NCBI GenBank assembly: GCA_020349945.1
Contig: CP070704.1
Location: forward strand, 2,372,107 to 2,420,854
Direction of reading: 5' to 3'
Length of the DNA stretch: 48,748 nt
Source: Deltaproteobacteria bacterium
GTDB taxonomy: Bacteria > Desulfobacterota > DSM-4660 > Desulfatiglandales > B25-G16
Both the position numbers and the translations under genes were made by a program. The first letter of the stretch is position 1. Each line of letters opens with the position of its first letter. This document shows, in pieces, positions 1 through 10,204 of the stretch. The notes beneath the pieces were generated by a model that saw only the letters and a list, made by a program, of their open reading frames with translations, searched no databases and was not told where the DNA came from.

Positions 1-1484
1 TCCGATTCAGCCCTTTCTTCTTCTGATTCTTCCTTCTGCTCTTCCTCCATATCCGGTTCCGGTCTGGGATAGAATAGACCAACCATCTTTTTTATCTCTG
101 TTGCAAAGTCTGTATTCTTAGGGTCGTAAGACTCTACTGCACTTATTATCCCTCCTTGTGATTCAACCTCGTCCCATAATTTATTCATGAAGTATCTGCC
201 ATAGGCATTGGCAGGATAGAGGATGGCGAATCTCTTTAACCCCATTTCACCTATAACCTTATCTGTCAAGCTCCTTAGCTGGTCTTCCGGGGTGAGACAA
301 TTCTGAAAAACCATCTCTCCCTTCCTGGTTATACCTTCACTCTGGCTTAAGGTGATTATGGGCATACCTAATTCTTGAGCCTTTTCTACAACCCCTTCAG
401 CTACCTTGCTGATGAGGGGACCTATAGTGACTATTGCCGCTTCCTCCTTTGCTAACTCCTTTATAGCTTCAATTGCTATGTCAGGGTCACCTTGTGTGTC
501 CCTTATTACAAACTCTATAGATGAAAGGCCTTCACTCGTCTCCTGAAAGATGTCCAAACCGAGTTCGAGACCATTTAAAACCTCCTGACCGTAAATGGCA
601 AAGGGACCGGTCAAAGGTAAGAGACAGCCAATAACATTAGGACTAACCCTCAATCTCTCCTCAATCCTCTCCAGCACTTCTCTAGCTCTTATAGTCCATT
701 CCTCTTCCGGTGTGAGCCTCACTATCTCTGTCGCTGCTTTGCGCGCATCCTCTAATTTATCTGATCCGAGATATGATAAGGCGAGCTGGTAGTAAACAGG
801 CAGAATAAGATCGCTCTCTTTAGCATAGGTAGCCATCTCTTTTAGTTCCTCTTCTGTGGCCTGATAGATGAGGTCTAAAAGCTGAGACCTGATATCTTCC
901 TTTTGCTCTCTTTCAACTAATGGTGACACCAATAATTTGACCCACCAATAAAGGGCCCGTGGAGGATGATTTAGTTCCTTTAAGTCTTGGCCCAGAAGAA
1001 AGAATACCTCTTCTTTCTTGGGATCATCTTTATAGATCTCAAGCCACCGTAAAGCAGATAGCCTTGATTCGGCGTATTGCTTGAGATGGAAATATGTCCT
1101 GGCCGTTAAAAGATGGATCTCGGCCCTTGTTTCACTGAAGGGATATTCATCGATAACATCTAAAAAAAGGGGTAAGGCCTCTTCATATTGCTTCCTGTTA
1201 TAATATATGGTTGCCTTTCTGGCCAATGCATCCCTGACCTTATCTCCTGATGGAAATGCCTCAAGGTACCTATCATAAGCTGCTAAGGCTTCATCATATT
1301 CTTTTTGACGCCAATAATCTTCAGCTACGGCAAAATGATCGATGACCGCCTCCTTTTCAGGTACCTCCTCTAAAGGTGGTGCCTTTACGATTACCTTCCT
1401 CTCGCAAGAGAAAATAAAAAAGGCCATTACCACAACGAGGGCGGCAATGACCTTCCTAGAAAAGGGGGCCTTATTTGCTGTCAT
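1..1484 (-). CDS. Lipoprotein with TPR and periplasmic-binding-protein domains (LpoA/YraM-like), partial
   Basis: Reading on the minus strand from the ATG at 1484 gives an open frame that runs off the window edge, at least 494 residues. The N-terminus has basic residues, a hydrophobic stretch and a lipobox (IFSC, Cys at residue 27), so it should be a lipoprotein. Residues about 40-210 look like TPR helices ([17 protein letters not shown] and similar). From about residue 220 the sequence resembles a type 1 periplasmic binding fold ([25 protein letters not shown], then DTQGDP). The order lipobox-TPR-Peripla_BP_6 resembles LpoA-type activators of penicillin-binding proteins, or a branched-chain amino acid binding protein. 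The ATG overlaps the dnaK stop by 14 bases, so translation is probably coupled. The visible C-terminal end is rich in Glu. The exact role is inferred. Confidence 0.8.
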   Translation of the reverse strand, partial: MTANKAPFSRKVIAALVVVMAFFIFSCERKVIVKAPPLEEVPEKEAVIDHFAVAEDYWRQKEYDEALAAYDRYLEAFPSGDKVRDALARKATIYYNRKQYEEALPLFLDVIDEYPFSETRAEIHLLTARTYFHLKQYAESRLSALRWLEIYKDDPKKEEVFFLLGQDLKELNHPPRALYWWVKLLVSPLVEREQKEDIRSQLLDLIYQATEEELKEMATYAKESDLILPVYYQLALSYLGSDKLEDARKAATEIVRLTPEEEWTIRAREVLERIEERLRVSPNVIGCLLPLTGPFAIYGQEVLNGLELGLDIFQETSEGLSSIEFVIRDTQGDPDIAIEAIKELAKEEAAIVTIGPLISKVAEGVVEKAQELGMPIITLSQSEGITRKGEMVFQNCLTPEDQLRSLTDKVIGEMGLKRFAILYPANAYGRYFMNKLWDEVESQGGIISAVESYDPKNTDFATEIKKMVGLFYPRPEPDMEEEQKEESEEERAES

Positions 1485-3378
1485 CCTTTACTTCCTCAAA
1501 ATCTGCGTCAACAACCTCCTCATCCTTTTTAGCTGATTCGGATTTCCCTGGACCAGCTTGAGTTTGAGATTGGGAGGCCTGGGCATATAAAACCTCAGCT
1601 ATCTTATGTGAAACCTGGGTCAACTCCTCTGAAAGCCTTTTGATCTCTGACGTATCCTCTCCTTCCATGGCCTTCTTGAGTTTGGCAATGGCATTATCTA
1701 TCTCTCCTTTTGTATCAGAATCGAGTTTTTCCCCAGCCTCTTTAAGAGATTTTTCAGTGGTGTAAATGAGGGAGTCAGCACCATTTCGAGCATCAACAAG
1801 CTCTCTCTTCTTTCTGTCCTCTTCAGCGTGAAGCTCAGCATCCTTGATAAGACTCTCAATCTCATCTTCGCTCAGGCCGCTTGAGGCGGTTATCTTGATG
1901 GACTGCTCCTTTTGAGTTCCTAAATCTTTGGCAGATACGTTAACAATACCATTTGCATCAATATCAAAGGTCACCTCTATCTGAGGAACACCCCTCGGCG
2001 CTGGCGGAATCCCGACCAGCTCAAAGCGACCAAGGGTTTTATTATAAACAGCCATTTCCCTCTCACCTTGAAGAACATGGATGGAAACCGCAGGCTGGTT
2101 ATCCGCTGCAGTTGAGAATATCTGACTCTTTTTAGTAGGTATGGTAGTATTTTTCTCAATAAGCTTTGTGGAAACACCACCAAGGGTCTCAATTCCCAGC
2201 GAAAGGGGAGTAACATCAAGTAAAAGGACATCTTTTACATCGCCCTTTAACACACCACCCTGTATGGCTGCACCGATTGCAACAACCTCATCCGGATTGA
2301 CACCCTTGTGTGGCTCTCTACCAAAGATTTGCTTTACCTTTTCTTGAACCTTGGGCATCCTGGTCATTCCCCCAACCAGAATTACCTCATCAATATCACT
2401 GGCCTTCAAGCCAGCGTCATTTAAGGCAATTTTGCAGGGTTCGACTGTTTCTTCAACCAGATCTTCTACAAGGGCCTCGAGTTTCGCCCTGGTCAGTTTT
2501 ATATTCAGGTGTTTTGGCCCGCTTGCATCAGCGGTAATAAAGGGGAGATTAACGTCTGTCTCCATCGAGGTGGAAAGCTCCATCTTTGCCTTTTCAGCCG
2601 CCTCCTTCAACCGCTGTAGTGCCATCTTATCATTCCTGAGATCAATGCCTTGATCCTTTTTAAACTCATCAGCAAGGTAGACTATAACTCTTTGATCAAA
2701 GTCTTCGCCCCCTAAATGGGTGTCTCCGTTGGTGGCCTTAACCTCGAAGACCCCCTCACCTATCTCCAAGATGGAAATATCAAAGGTGCCACCTCCAAGA
2801 TCAAAGACAGCAATCTTTTCATCCTTCTTCCTATCCAGCCCATATGCAAGCGAGGCAGCCGTAGGCTCATTAATGATCCGCTGAACATTCAATCCCGCTA
2901 TCCTTCCCGCATCCTTTGTCGCCTGTCTTTGGCTGTCATTAAAATAGGCTGGAACGGTGATTACGGCATCAGTTACCTTCTCACCTAGATATTCCTCAGC
3001 GGTTTGCTTCATTTTCTGCAAAACCATTGATGAAATCTCGGCTGCACTATAATCCTTACCTTTAACGGTAATCTGCGCATCACCATTCTTTGCCTTGGTA
3101 ATCTTATAGGGCGTTATCTTAATATCCCTTTGAACTTCAGGTGAATCATACTTCCTGCCAATGAGTCTCTTAACCGCATAAACTGTGTTATCTGGATTGG
3201 TAATTGCCTGTCTTTTTGCTGCCTGCCCTACGGGCCGTTCTCCACTATCAGTGAATGCTACCATCGATGGTGTAGTCCGGTTCCCTTCCACGTTGGCAAT
3301 TACCTTTGGGTCACCTCCCTCCATAAGCGCAACGCAGGAATTGGTGGTTCCCAGGTCGATTCCAATTATTTTACCCAT
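1471..3378 (-). CDS. dnaK: Chaperone protein DnaK (Hsp70)
   Basis: ATP-dependent Hsp70 chaperone of the cytoplasm, working with DnaJ and GrpE in protein folding. It has 635 residues, the normal family length. The N-terminal ATPase signature [13 protein letters not shown], the second signature IFDLGGG-type ([14 protein letters not shown]), the third [14 protein letters not shown] and the interdomain linker [13 protein letters not shown] are all present. The substrate-binding domain follows, and the acidic C-terminal tail ends in EEVKDDSK. It lies 29 bases downstream of grpE and overlaps the following lipoprotein gene. No dnaJ is seen in the window. Confidence 0.99.
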   Translation of the reverse strand: MGKIIGIDLGTTNSCVALMEGGDPKVIANVEGNRTTPSMVAFTDSGERPVGQAAKRQAITNPDNTVYAVKRLIGRKYDSPEVQRDIKITPYKITKAKNGDAQITVKGKDYSAAEISSMVLQKMKQTAEEYLGEKVTDAVITVPAYFNDSQRQATKDAGRIAGLNVQRIINEPTAASLAYGLDRKKDEKIAVFDLGGGTFDISILEIGEGVFEVKATNGDTHLGGEDFDQRVIVYLADEFKKDQGIDLRNDKMALQRLKEAAEKAKMELSTSMETDVNLPFITADASGPKHLNIKLTRAKLEALVEDLVEETVEPCKIALNDAGLKASDIDEVILVGGMTRMPKVQEKVKQIFGREPHKGVNPDEVVAIGAAIQGGVLKGDVKDVLLLDVTPLSLGIETLGGVSTKLIEKNTTIPTKKSQIFSTAADNQPAVSIHVLQGEREMAVYNKTLGRFELVGIPPAPRGVPQIEVTFDIDANGIVNVSAKDLGTQKEQSIKITASSGLSEDEIESLIKDAELHAEEDRKKRELVDARNGADSLIYTTEKSLKEAGEKLDSDTKGEIDNAIAKLKKAMEGEDTSEIKRLSEELTQVSHKIAEVLYAQASQSQTQAGPGKSESAKKDEEVVDADFEEVKDDSK

Positions 3379-3407
3379 TGTTTCCTCCTTGAAAATATAT
3401 TCATTAT

Positions 3408-4043
3408 TTAAACAGTATCTTCTCTCTTGCTGTCATTTTCCTCCGAGATCACAACCATCGACGGCCTAATCAGACGCCCATTAAGGAGGTAGCCCTTTTG
3501 CAATTCCATGATGACATGCCCTGGGGCAACCTTATCATCCCTCTGCTTTGAAATTGCCTGATGAAAGTTCGGATCAAACGGCTTTCCTTCTGCCTCAACT
3601 TCTTTCAGGCCAGCTTTTTCTAGGGTCTTCAACAGACTATCCAGTGTCAGCTCGATACCTTCAACTAACCCCGAGGGATTCTTATCATTTTGAGCGTGAG
3701 ATATCGCCTTTTGAAGATTATCAATCACTGGAAGGATTTCCTTAATCAGGGATTCATTAGCATATTTACTCAACTCCTGCCTTTCCTTTATCCCTCTCTT
3801 TTTGATATTTTCCATCTCAGCATAGGTCCGCATATATAGATCGTAGTTTTTTTGGGCCTCCTCCTCCGTATCCCTTAGTTTTTTCAAGAGCTCCTGCTTG
3901 GTCATGTCCTCCGCTTTCTTTGCCTTCCTGAATTTCGTATCTGGCTCCTTACGACCTTCTGCCTTTTCCCGTTTTCTATCCATCTCTTTATGATCTTCTA
4001 CCCTCTCAGTCTCTTCTTTTTTTTCGACCCCTATCCCGTTCAT
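3408..4043 (-). CDS. grpE: Nucleotide exchange factor GrpE
   Basis: Co-chaperone that releases ADP from DnaK. It has 211 residues. The first 50 or so are unusually rich in Lys and Glu, followed by a long coiled coil (about 50-120) and the C-terminal beta domain with the family motif [11 protein letters not shown]. The gene opens a grpE-dnaK-lipoprotein operon and has a good sigma-70-like promoter in the gap to purC. hrcA is not adjacent and no CIRCE element is seen, so heat-shock control of this operon is not of the HrcA type as far as visible here. Confidence 0.97.
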   Translation of the reverse strand: MNGIGVEKKEETERVEDHKEMDRKREKAEGRKEPDTKFRKAKKAEDMTKQELLKKLRDTEEEAQKNYDLYMRTYAEMENIKKRGIKERQELSKYANESLIKEILPVIDNLQKAISHAQNDKNPSGLVEGIELTLDSLLKTLEKAGLKEVEAEGKPFDPNFHQAISKQRDDKVAPGHVIMELQKGYLLNGRLIRPSMVVISEENDSKREDTV

Positions 4044-4086
4044 ATGCTACATATCTCTATCTAGTGGTTAAAATGAATCATAGGAG

Positions 4087-4115
4087 ATGTTAAGCATCTG
4101 GATAGGGGTTGTCAA
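4087..4115 (-). promoter_or_regulatory. Sigma-70-type promoter of grpE-dnaK
   Basis: On the minus strand TTGACA (4110-4115) is separated by 17 bases from TAACAT (4087-4092), an excellent match to a vegetative promoter. It starts 44 bases upstream of the grpE ATG. A short perfect inverted repeat (AGATG / CATCT, 4085-4099) overlaps the -10 element and could bind a regulator. The sequence does not match the sigma-32 consensus (CTTGAA / CCCCAT) or CIRCE. Confidence 0.7.
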
Positions 4116-4147
4116 GGGTGACGATATAAGAAGGCGGCCCTATCTTC

Positions 4148-5035
4148 TTAGAGGCCTTTTCCTGTTAATCTCTCCAGTACCTCAAGATATTTATCTCTTG
4201 TAGTTTGAATCACTTCTGGTGGTAATTTTGGGGGAGGTGGCTTTTTTGGCCAACGAATGCTATTCAGATAATCCCTTAAGAACTGCTTGTCAAAACTCCT
4301 TTGAACCCTCCCGGGTTCGTATTCATCCATTGGCCAGAACCGGGATGAATCCGGGGTTAATACCTCATCAATCAGCATGAGATTATTATTTACAAGCCCA
4401 AACTCGAACTTGGTGTCAGCAATAATGATACCGTTCTTAGAGGCCAGGTCCCTTCCATATTGATATAACTTTAGGCTTATGGTCCTGATCTCTTTGGCCC
4501 TATCATCTCCGACCATATGTGCAGCATCCTCAAAGGGAATATTTTCATCATGGGCTCCTAGGGCAGCTTTGGTAGACGGCGTGAAAATCGGTTCTGGCAA
4601 TTGAGACGACTCTTTCAGCCCATCAGGAAGGGGCATCCCTGAGATACTCCCCAGGGCACGGTACTCGAGCCATCCAGAGCCCGAAAGATAACCCCTTACA
4701 ACGCACTCTACTGGAAGGGGTTTAGCCTTATGGACCAGCATGCTCCGGTCAATAAGATATTCCCTATAAGGCCTGCAAGATCCAGGATATTCATCTGGAT
4801 TAGTAGTGAGTATATGATTTTCAATGATTGAAGAGAGCCTTTCAAACCAGAAAATGGATATCTTGGTCAAGATCTTTCCCTTATCTGGAATAGGATCATC
4901 CATAACGACATCAAATGCAGAAATCCGGTCAGTAGTAACTATGAGTAAACTCTCCCCCACCTCATATATATCCCTGACCTTCCCACGATTAACCAGTCTT
5001 AAGGTGGGAAAACTTGTTTCCCTAACTACTTGCAT
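4148..5035 (-). CDS. purC: Phosphoribosylaminoimidazole-succinocarboxamide (SAICAR) synthase
   Basis: Purine biosynthesis: joins aspartate to CAIR using ATP to give SAICAR. It has 295 residues, the length of the longer PurC form. Family features seen are the N-terminal GKVRDIYEVGE loop, TTDRISAFDVVM, the ECVVRGYLSGSGW motif and IDEVLTPDSSRFWP near residue 230. It stands upstream of grpE but is separated from it by that operon's promoter, and it is divergent from hisI. Confidence 0.98.
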   Translation of the reverse strand: MQVVRETSFPTLRLVNRGKVRDIYEVGESLLIVTTDRISAFDVVMDDPIPDKGKILTKISIFWFERLSSIIENHILTTNPDEYPGSCRPYREYLIDRSMLVHKAKPLPVECVVRGYLSGSGWLEYRALGSISGMPLPDGLKESSQLPEPIFTPSTKAALGAHDENIPFEDAAHMVGDDRAKEIRTISLKLYQYGRDLASKNGIIIADTKFEFGLVNNNLMLIDEVLTPDSSRFWPMDEYEPGRVQRSFDKQFLRDYLNSIRWPKKPPPPKLPPEVIQTTRDKYLEVLERLTGKGL

Positions 5036-5102
5036 TATTATTATTCCCTAAGGTATATCCCTTACCAAAACATGCTAACATAAATTGCAAAAAAAAGCAG
5101 TA

Positions 5103-5137
5103 TGGACAATATCATAGATCTCTTGTATATAAGAGAT
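5103..5137 (+). promoter_or_regulatory. Candidate promoter of hisI-hisG with overlapping palindrome
   Basis: TGGACA (5103-5108), a 17-base gap and TATATA (5126-5131) form a plausible promoter about 70 bases before hisI. A perfect 7-bp inverted repeat, ATCTCTT (5118-5124) and AAGAGAT (5131-5137) with a 6-base centre, covers the -10 element. This is the position expected for a repressor operator, but no matching regulator is known from this window. The -10 match is only moderate. Confidence 0.45.
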
Positions 5138-5199
5138 AAGACTTTGGGGTTAGATCCAGGGATAGGTTTTGTTAATCACCTAAAAATTGAAGTAGGGAT

Positions 5200-5580
5200 A
5201 TGGTCACATTAGATTTCAAAAAGGGTGACGGAATTTTGCCAGCTATTGCCCAGGATCATAAATCCGGCAAGGTTTTAATGCTGGCCTATATGAATAATGA
5301 GGCTTATCAACGTACCCTCCAGACTGGAGAGGCCCATTACTGGAGCCGCACACGGGGAGAGATCTGGCATAAGGGGGAAGCTTCAGGTAATATCCAGAGA
5401 GTAAAGGAAATTATTGTAGACTGTGATCATGATGCCCTCCTTCTCAAGGTAGAGCAGCGAGGAGGGGCTGCGTGCCATCTTGGATATGAGAGCTGCTTTC
5501 ACAACAAGATAGACAGGAATGGAGGGAAAACCATCATAGGTGAAAGGATATTTGATCCAGAAAGGGTATATAAAAAATGA
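5200..5580 (+). CDS. hisI: Phosphoribosyl-AMP cyclohydrolase
   Basis: Third step of histidine biosynthesis: opens the purine ring of phosphoribosyl-AMP. It has 126 residues, a stand-alone HisI with no fused HisE domain. The family motifs [35 protein letters not shown] and [10 protein letters not shown] are present, the Asp and Cys residues being the Mg/Zn ligands known in the family. It overlaps hisG by four bases (ATGA), so the two are translated together. Confidence 0.97.
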   Translation: MVTLDFKKGDGILPAIAQDHKSGKVLMLAYMNNEAYQRTLQTGEAHYWSRTRGEIWHKGEASGNIQRVKEIIVDCDHDALLLKVEQRGGAACHLGYESCFHNKIDRNGGKTIIGERIFDPERVYKK

Positions 5581-6449
5581 ACGTCCTTAAACTCGGTATA
5601 CCAAAGGGAAGCTTAGAGGGGGCCACACTCAGGCTATTTGAGAAATCAGGTTGGAAGATCTCCATCAGTGATAGGAATTATTTTCCTGAAATAAACGATG
5701 AGGCTATTACGTGTTCAATCTTGAGGGCTCAGGAGATGTCCATCCATGTGGAGAATGGGGCTCTAGACGCTGGTCTCACTGGTAGAGACTGGAAAGAAGA
5801 GAATGAATCGGATGTTGTCACTGTTGCTGACCTAATTTATTCCAAGGTGAGCCAGAGCCCTACCAGATGGGTTTTGGCAGTGTCTGTCGACTCCGATATC
5901 AAAGAACTGTCTGACCTCAAGGGTAAAAAGATAGCAACAGAACTCGTTAATTTCACCAAAAAATACTTCGCCCAAAGGGGAATAGACGTTCAGGTTGAAT
6001 TTTCTTGGGGAGCAACAGAGGCCAAGCTTGTGGCAGGCTTGGCAAATGCTATTGTTGATGTTACTGAGACAGGTAGTACTATCAGGGCCCATGGATTGAA
6101 GATTATTCATGAATTGATGCAATCCAATACCATACTCATTGCAAATAAAGATGCATGGGAGGATTCATGGAAAAGGAGCAAGATTGAGCAGATTGCCCTC
6201 CTCCTCAAAGGGGCCTTAAAGGCTGAAAATATGGTGGGTTTAAAGATGAATGTACCAAAGAAACAATTAGATCAGGTTATCAAATTGCTCCCTAGTATTA
6301 CCTCTCCAACCATAGCAAATCTCCTTGAATCCAATTGGGTTTCTGTTGAGGTAATGGTTCATACTGAAAGGGTCAGAGAACTTATACCGGAACTTATAAA
6401 AGAAGGAGCGGAGGGCATAATTGAATATCCACTGAATAAGGTGATTTGA
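5577..6449 (+). CDS. hisG: ATP phosphoribosyltransferase, long form
   Basis: First and feedback-regulated step of histidine biosynthesis, condensing ATP and PRPP. At 290 residues it is the long form, with the C-terminal ACT-like regulatory domain (from about residue 215, [21 protein letters not shown]). Such enzymes do not need HisZ. The PRPP-loop region [17 protein letters not shown] is clear. The start overlaps the end of hisI. It is followed after 108 bases by an aminotransferase on the same strand. Confidence 0.97.
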   Translation: MNVLKLGIPKGSLEGATLRLFEKSGWKISISDRNYFPEINDEAITCSILRAQEMSIHVENGALDAGLTGRDWKEENESDVVTVADLIYSKVSQSPTRWVLAVSVDSDIKELSDLKGKKIATELVNFTKKYFAQRGIDVQVEFSWGATEAKLVAGLANAIVDVTETGSTIRAHGLKIIHELMQSNTILIANKDAWEDSWKRSKIEQIALLLKGALKAENMVGLKMNVPKKQLDQVIKLLPSITSPTIANLLESNWVSVEVMVHTERVRELIPELIKEGAEGIIEYPLNKVI

Positions 6450-6557
6450 TTGATTGCCATCTAGAGGAATAAGGATTTGAACAAACCATTAGATTAGATA
6501 AAGGCACTACTCCTGTGTTCCTGACTTCAAGAGCCTGTTACTGAATACAATAATACT

Positions 6558-7706
6558 ATGATAGTTGCAACCAGGGCCATAGATTTTCGCTCCTTCATTG
6601 TTATGGATGTCTTGGAAAGGGCGAAGATCCTCGAAAGGTCCGGAATGGATATCATTCACCTTGAGATAGGTGAGCCAGATTTTGACACACCTGAATGCAT
6701 AAGGGATGCCGGAATTAAGGCCATCAGGGAAGGAAAAACCCACTATACTCACAGTCTGGGAATCTCAGAGTTGAGAGAGGCCATCTGTTGCCACTATACG
6801 GATAAGTATGGTGTTCACATAAATCCTGACCAGGTCATCGTAACCTCTGGTACATCCCCGGCTATGTTATTGATCTTTTCTGCCTTATTAGAAAATGGAG
6901 ATGAAATTATTGTCTCTAATCCGTATTATCCCTGCTATCCCAATATTATCAACTACGTTGGCGGAAGTTGCACCTTTGTGAATGTCCATGAGGACGACGG
7001 GTTTCAATTTCGGCCAGAAGAGGTTGCCCAAAAGATATCTCCCCAAACAAAGGCAATCCTCATAAACTCCCCATCAAATCCTACCGGAAATCTCCTTTCA
7101 CCTGAGAGAATGCAAAGGATAGCTGATCTTGGACCATATGTCATCTCTGATGAGATATATCATGGCTTGGTATATGAAGGTAGGGAACATACGATCTTAG
7201 AGTATACAGATAAGGCATTTGTTTTGAATGGCTTTTCTAAACTCTATGCCATGACTGGATGGAGGCTCGGATATGTGATTTGTCCAAAAGCGTTTGTCAG
7301 GCCTATGCAAAAAATGCAACAAAACTTTTTTATCTCAGCTGGTAGTGCCTCCCAGTGGGCAGGACTGGCAGCTTTAAACAAGGCAGAGCCAGATGTTGAA
7401 AGGATGAGGTCCATCTATGATCAAAGGAGGCATTACAGTATCAAAAGGCTCAGAGAACTTGGCTTTGTAATCAGTGTCGATCCCGTTGGGGCATTTTATA
7501 TCCTCGCGAGGGCAAAACATCTATCCAATAATTCCTATGAGCTGGCCTTTGAGATTCTTGAAAAGGCAGGGGTGGGTGTTGCACCAGGGATTGATTTTGG
7601 GGCCAATGCCGAAGGATACCTCAGGTTTTCTTATGCAAATTCGCTTGAAAATATCACTGAAGGTTTCCGAAGGATAGAGAAATTTCTAGAAGCAAGGAAC
7701 CTTTAA
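6558..7706 (+). CDS. PLP-dependent aminotransferase, class I/II (aspartate aminotransferase-like)
   Basis: It has 382 residues with the fold type I aminotransferase pattern: IHLEIGEPDFDTPE near the N-terminus, NSPSNPTGN around 170-178, ISDEIYHGLVYEG with the PLP-binding Asp and Tyr, the Schiff-base lysine in GFSKLYAMTGWRLGY (Lys228), and a C-terminal Arg in GYLRFSYANS. Substrate cannot be told from sequence. The closest resemblance is to aspartate or broad-specificity aminotransferases. Position after hisIG could mean a HisC-like role, but the motifs are not those of HisC. No clear Shine-Dalgarno precedes the ATG; the start is chosen because the upstream residues match the family N-terminus. 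Its stop codon overlaps that of the convergent response regulator. Confidence 0.9.
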   Translation: MIVATRAIDFRSFIVMDVLERAKILERSGMDIIHLEIGEPDFDTPECIRDAGIKAIREGKTHYTHSLGISELREAICCHYTDKYGVHINPDQVIVTSGTSPAMLLIFSALLENGDEIIVSNPYYPCYPNIINYVGGSCTFVNVHEDDGFQFRPEEVAQKISPQTKAILINSPSNPTGNLLSPERMQRIADLGPYVISDEIYHGLVYEGREHTILEYTDKAFVLNGFSKLYAMTGWRLGYVICPKAFVRPMQKMQQNFFISAGSASQWAGLAALNKAEPDVERMRSIYDQRRHYSIKRLRELGFVISVDPVGAFYILARAKHLSNNSYELAFEILEKAGVGVAPGIDFGANAEGYLRFSYANSLENITEGFRRIEKFLEARNL

Positions 7707-9055
7707 AGACCATAGGCCTTTATCTTTTTGTGGAGATTGCTCCTCTCCACTCCTATAGCCTCGGCTGTCTTGGTAATATTCCCCTCGAATTGTCTTAATT
7801 TGCTGGTGATAAAGGATTTCTCAAACACCTCCCTGGCCTCCTTTAGGGTGCCGAAGGAAAAAAGGGGCTCCTGCTTACTCTCTCCAATTCCGGATGTGTT
7901 AAACGGTGAAGGTATATCCTTTGCGCTAATTGCCGCACCGGGGCACAGAATAGCCGTCCTTTCTATCAGATTTTTGAGTTCCCTGACATTGCCCGGCCAG
8001 GCATACTTCTTCAGCAACTCAAGGGCATCGGAAGTGAGAAACTTGCATTCCTTTTTGGTATCAAGGGAAAACTCGTCTAAAAATTCATCCACAAGCTCAG
8101 GTATATCATCAACCCTCTCCCTCAATGGCGGAACCCTGATAGGTATAACGTTGAGGCGAAAGTAGAGGTCATCCCTGAATGTTCCTTTTGCAATCTCCCC
8201 TTCCAAATTCTTGTTGGTCGCAGCGATCACCCTGGTGTCAACCCTGATGGTTCTGTTGCCACCTACCCGCTCAAATCTCTGCTCCTGTAAGATACGCAGC
8301 ACCTTTGACTGGGCCCTGAGGCTCATATCCCCGATCTCATCCAAGAATAAGGTTCCCTCATTAGCCTGATCGAATTTCCCCCTTTTCATTGTGGTAGCCC
8401 CGGTAAATGCACCCTTTTCGTGGCCAAAGAGTTCTGATTCAATCAAATCCTCTGGTATAGCGGCACAATTAACCTCAATAAACGGTTTGGTATTCCGTTT
8501 GCTTAATCTGTGCATCGTGTGGGCCACTATCTCCTTACCGGTCCCATTTTCTCCAACAATAAGAACCCATGCATCAGTCGGGGCAACAATCTTTATCTGG
8601 TCTTTTAACTCGGTGATAGCCTTACTATGTCCACTTATCTGATACCTCTGCCGCTCTCTCTCTCTGAACAGATCAAGCTCTGCCTCAAGCCTGTTGTAGT
8701 TCAATGCATTGTTTACTGATAAGAGGACCTTCTCGAGCGAAAGAGGCTTCTCAATAAAGTCATAGGCACCCAGTTTTGTGGCCCTAACCGCAGTTTCTAT
8801 GGTGCCATGGCCTGAGATCATAATTACCTGTAAACTTGGATACAGTTGCCTAATCCTCCGCAGTGTTTCTATGCCATCGATATCCGGCATCCAGATATCC
8901 AGTAGAACAATATCCGGAATAGTCTCCTTTATTATATCCAAGGCCTTCAAACCTCCATCGGCAGCCATGACCTCAAAGCCTTCATCAGTAAGGATACCGT
9001 GTAAGGATTGAATTATACTTGGCTCGTCGTCTACTATGAGTATTGTGTCTGCCAT
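7703..9055 (-). CDS. Sigma-54-dependent response regulator (NtrC/NtrX type)
   Basis: It has 450 residues. The receiver domain covers 1-120 (acidic pair Asp9-Asp10, phosphoacceptor Asp53 in VLLDIWMPDIDG, Lys104-type EKP). The AAA+ domain covers about 140-380, with Walker A GENGTGKE and the sigma-54 contact loop GAFTGA. A Fis-type helix-turn-helix ends the protein (NITKTAEAIGVERSNLHKKI). It should activate sigma-54 promoters on phosphorylation. The domain order and C-terminus resemble NtrX/AtoC regulators. No partner kinase is adjacent. The gene follows lpxB by three bases and so may be the last gene of the envelope operon. Confidence 0.96.
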   Translation of the reverse strand: MADTILIVDDEPSIIQSLHGILTDEGFEVMAADGGLKALDIIKETIPDIVLLDIWMPDIDGIETLRRIRQLYPSLQVIMISGHGTIETAVRATKLGAYDFIEKPLSLEKVLLSVNNALNYNRLEAELDLFRERERQRYQISGHSKAITELKDQIKIVAPTDAWVLIVGENGTGKEIVAHTMHRLSKRNTKPFIEVNCAAIPEDLIESELFGHEKGAFTGATTMKRGKFDQANEGTLFLDEIGDMSLRAQSKVLRILQEQRFERVGGNRTIRVDTRVIAATNKNLEGEIAKGTFRDDLYFRLNVIPIRVPPLRERVDDIPELVDEFLDEFSLDTKKECKFLTSDALELLKKYAWPGNVRELKNLIERTAILCPGAAISAKDIPSPFNTSGIGESKQEPLFSFGTLKEAREVFEKSFITSKLRQFEGNITKTAEAIGVERSNLHKKIKAYGL

Positions 9056-9058
9056 ATG

Positions 9059-10204
9059 TCACCGTCCCATCATCTCCGCAGCAATATAGGCAGCTTTTCT
9101 GGAAGCACCACCCTGACCCAATTGCTCCTTTACCAATCTTAACCCCTTTTTCATTTCCGCTCGAAACCCGTCATTTTTTAGGATGGCTAGGGCCTCCTCT
9201 GCCAAACGAAACGCTGTCGCGCTATTTTGAATCAATTCCGGAACTATATCTCTTCCAGCAACCAAGTTTACCAGGCCGATGTGAGACACCTCTACAAGGA
9301 ATCGGCCGAGAACATAGCTCAAGGGGGATACCTTATAGGCGATTACCATGGGTGTATCCATTATTGCAGCTTCTAAGGTGGCAGTCCCAGAGGCAATTAA
9401 GGCCAAGTCAGCTATCTTCAATAATTCCTTTGTATCAGACCTTACAATTGTCATATCTATCTTGACATCTTTGAGATAGGGCTTGACCACATCCTCTTTC
9501 ACGGTAGATGCTAGCGGCAAAACGCAATAAAGACGAGGGTAATAGTGGGAAATGATTTCAGCTGCACGGATCATAACAGGCATATGCCTGACAATCTCCT
9601 CATCCCTGCTTCCAGGAAGCAACCCAAGGATAGGACCCCTCTCATAACTAATGCCCAAACGTTCCCTAATCCTTTTCTTACCCCTTTTCGGTAAGGGCAC
9701 ATCCAAGAGTGGATGACCCACATATTCCACTGCAAGACCAGATCGCCGGTAAAATTCCTTCTCAAAGGGGAGAATGACCGCTACCCGATCTACCCTTTTA
9801 GCTATCTTCCTAACCCTCCTCTTCCACCATGCCCATACCTGTGGAGGAATATAGTAAAACACGGGGATACCCAGAGAGTGGGCTTTTTTGGCCAAATTTA
9901 GATTAAAGCCCGGATAGTCGATAAGTATTAACAGATCTGGAGGACTACTCGTTAATATCCTCTTTAATTCCCTCAGGGCCCGAAATATGCATCTCATTTT
10001 GGGTATGATCTCTGTCATCCCCACCACAGCCATTGCTGATAAGTGATACATAACCCTAACGCCAACCCTTTCCATCTCTGGGCCACCAAGGCCATAAAAT
10101 CTTATATCAGGGATGAGCCTCCGTATTGCCAAGACCAAATGTGCCCCATATATATCCCCTGAGGCCTCCCCTGCTATGATCATTACACTTTTCTTAGTGC
10201 TCAA
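9059..10204 (-). CDS. lpxB: Lipid-A-disaccharide synthase
   Basis: Glycosyltransferase family 19 enzyme joining UDP-2,3-diacyl-GlcN and lipid X to make the lipid A disaccharide at the inner face of the cytoplasmic membrane. It has 381 residues, normal length. Seen: IIAGEASGDIYGAHL at the N-terminus, FYYIPPQVWAWWKRR near residue 115, the PLLDVPLP / ILGLLPGSRDEEI stretch and ASGTATLEAAIMDTPMVIAYK. It overlaps the end of the upstream oxidoreductase gene by 11 bases. Confidence 0.98.
   Translation of the reverse strand: MSTKKSVMIIAGEASGDIYGAHLVLAIRRLIPDIRFYGLGGPEMERVGVRVMYHLSAMAVVGMTEIIPKMRCIFRALRELKRILTSSPPDLLILIDYPGFNLNLAKKAHSLGIPVFYYIPPQVWAWWKRRVRKIAKRVDRVAVILPFEKEFYRRSGLAVEYVGHPLLDVPLPKRGKKRIRERLGISYERGPILGLLPGSRDEEIVRHMPVMIRAAEIISHYYPRLYCVLPLASTVKEDVVKPYLKDVKIDMTIVRSDTKELLKIADLALIASGTATLEAAIMDTPMVIAYKVSPLSYVLGRFLVEVSHIGLVNLVAGRDIVPELIQNSATAFRLAEEALAILKNDGFRAEMKKGLRLVKEQLGQGGASRKAAYIAAEMMGR

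Noticed and set aside
1953..2653. Open frames on the plus strand inside dnaK, and similar frames opposite other genes
   Set aside because: They are complementary or shifted readings of well-recognised genes and have no family likeness or ribosome sites.
4044..4147. Sigma-32 promoter or CIRCE element for grpE-dnaK
   Set aside because: Neither CTTGAA/CCCCAT spacing nor the CIRCE repeat is present; a sigma-70-like promoter fits well.
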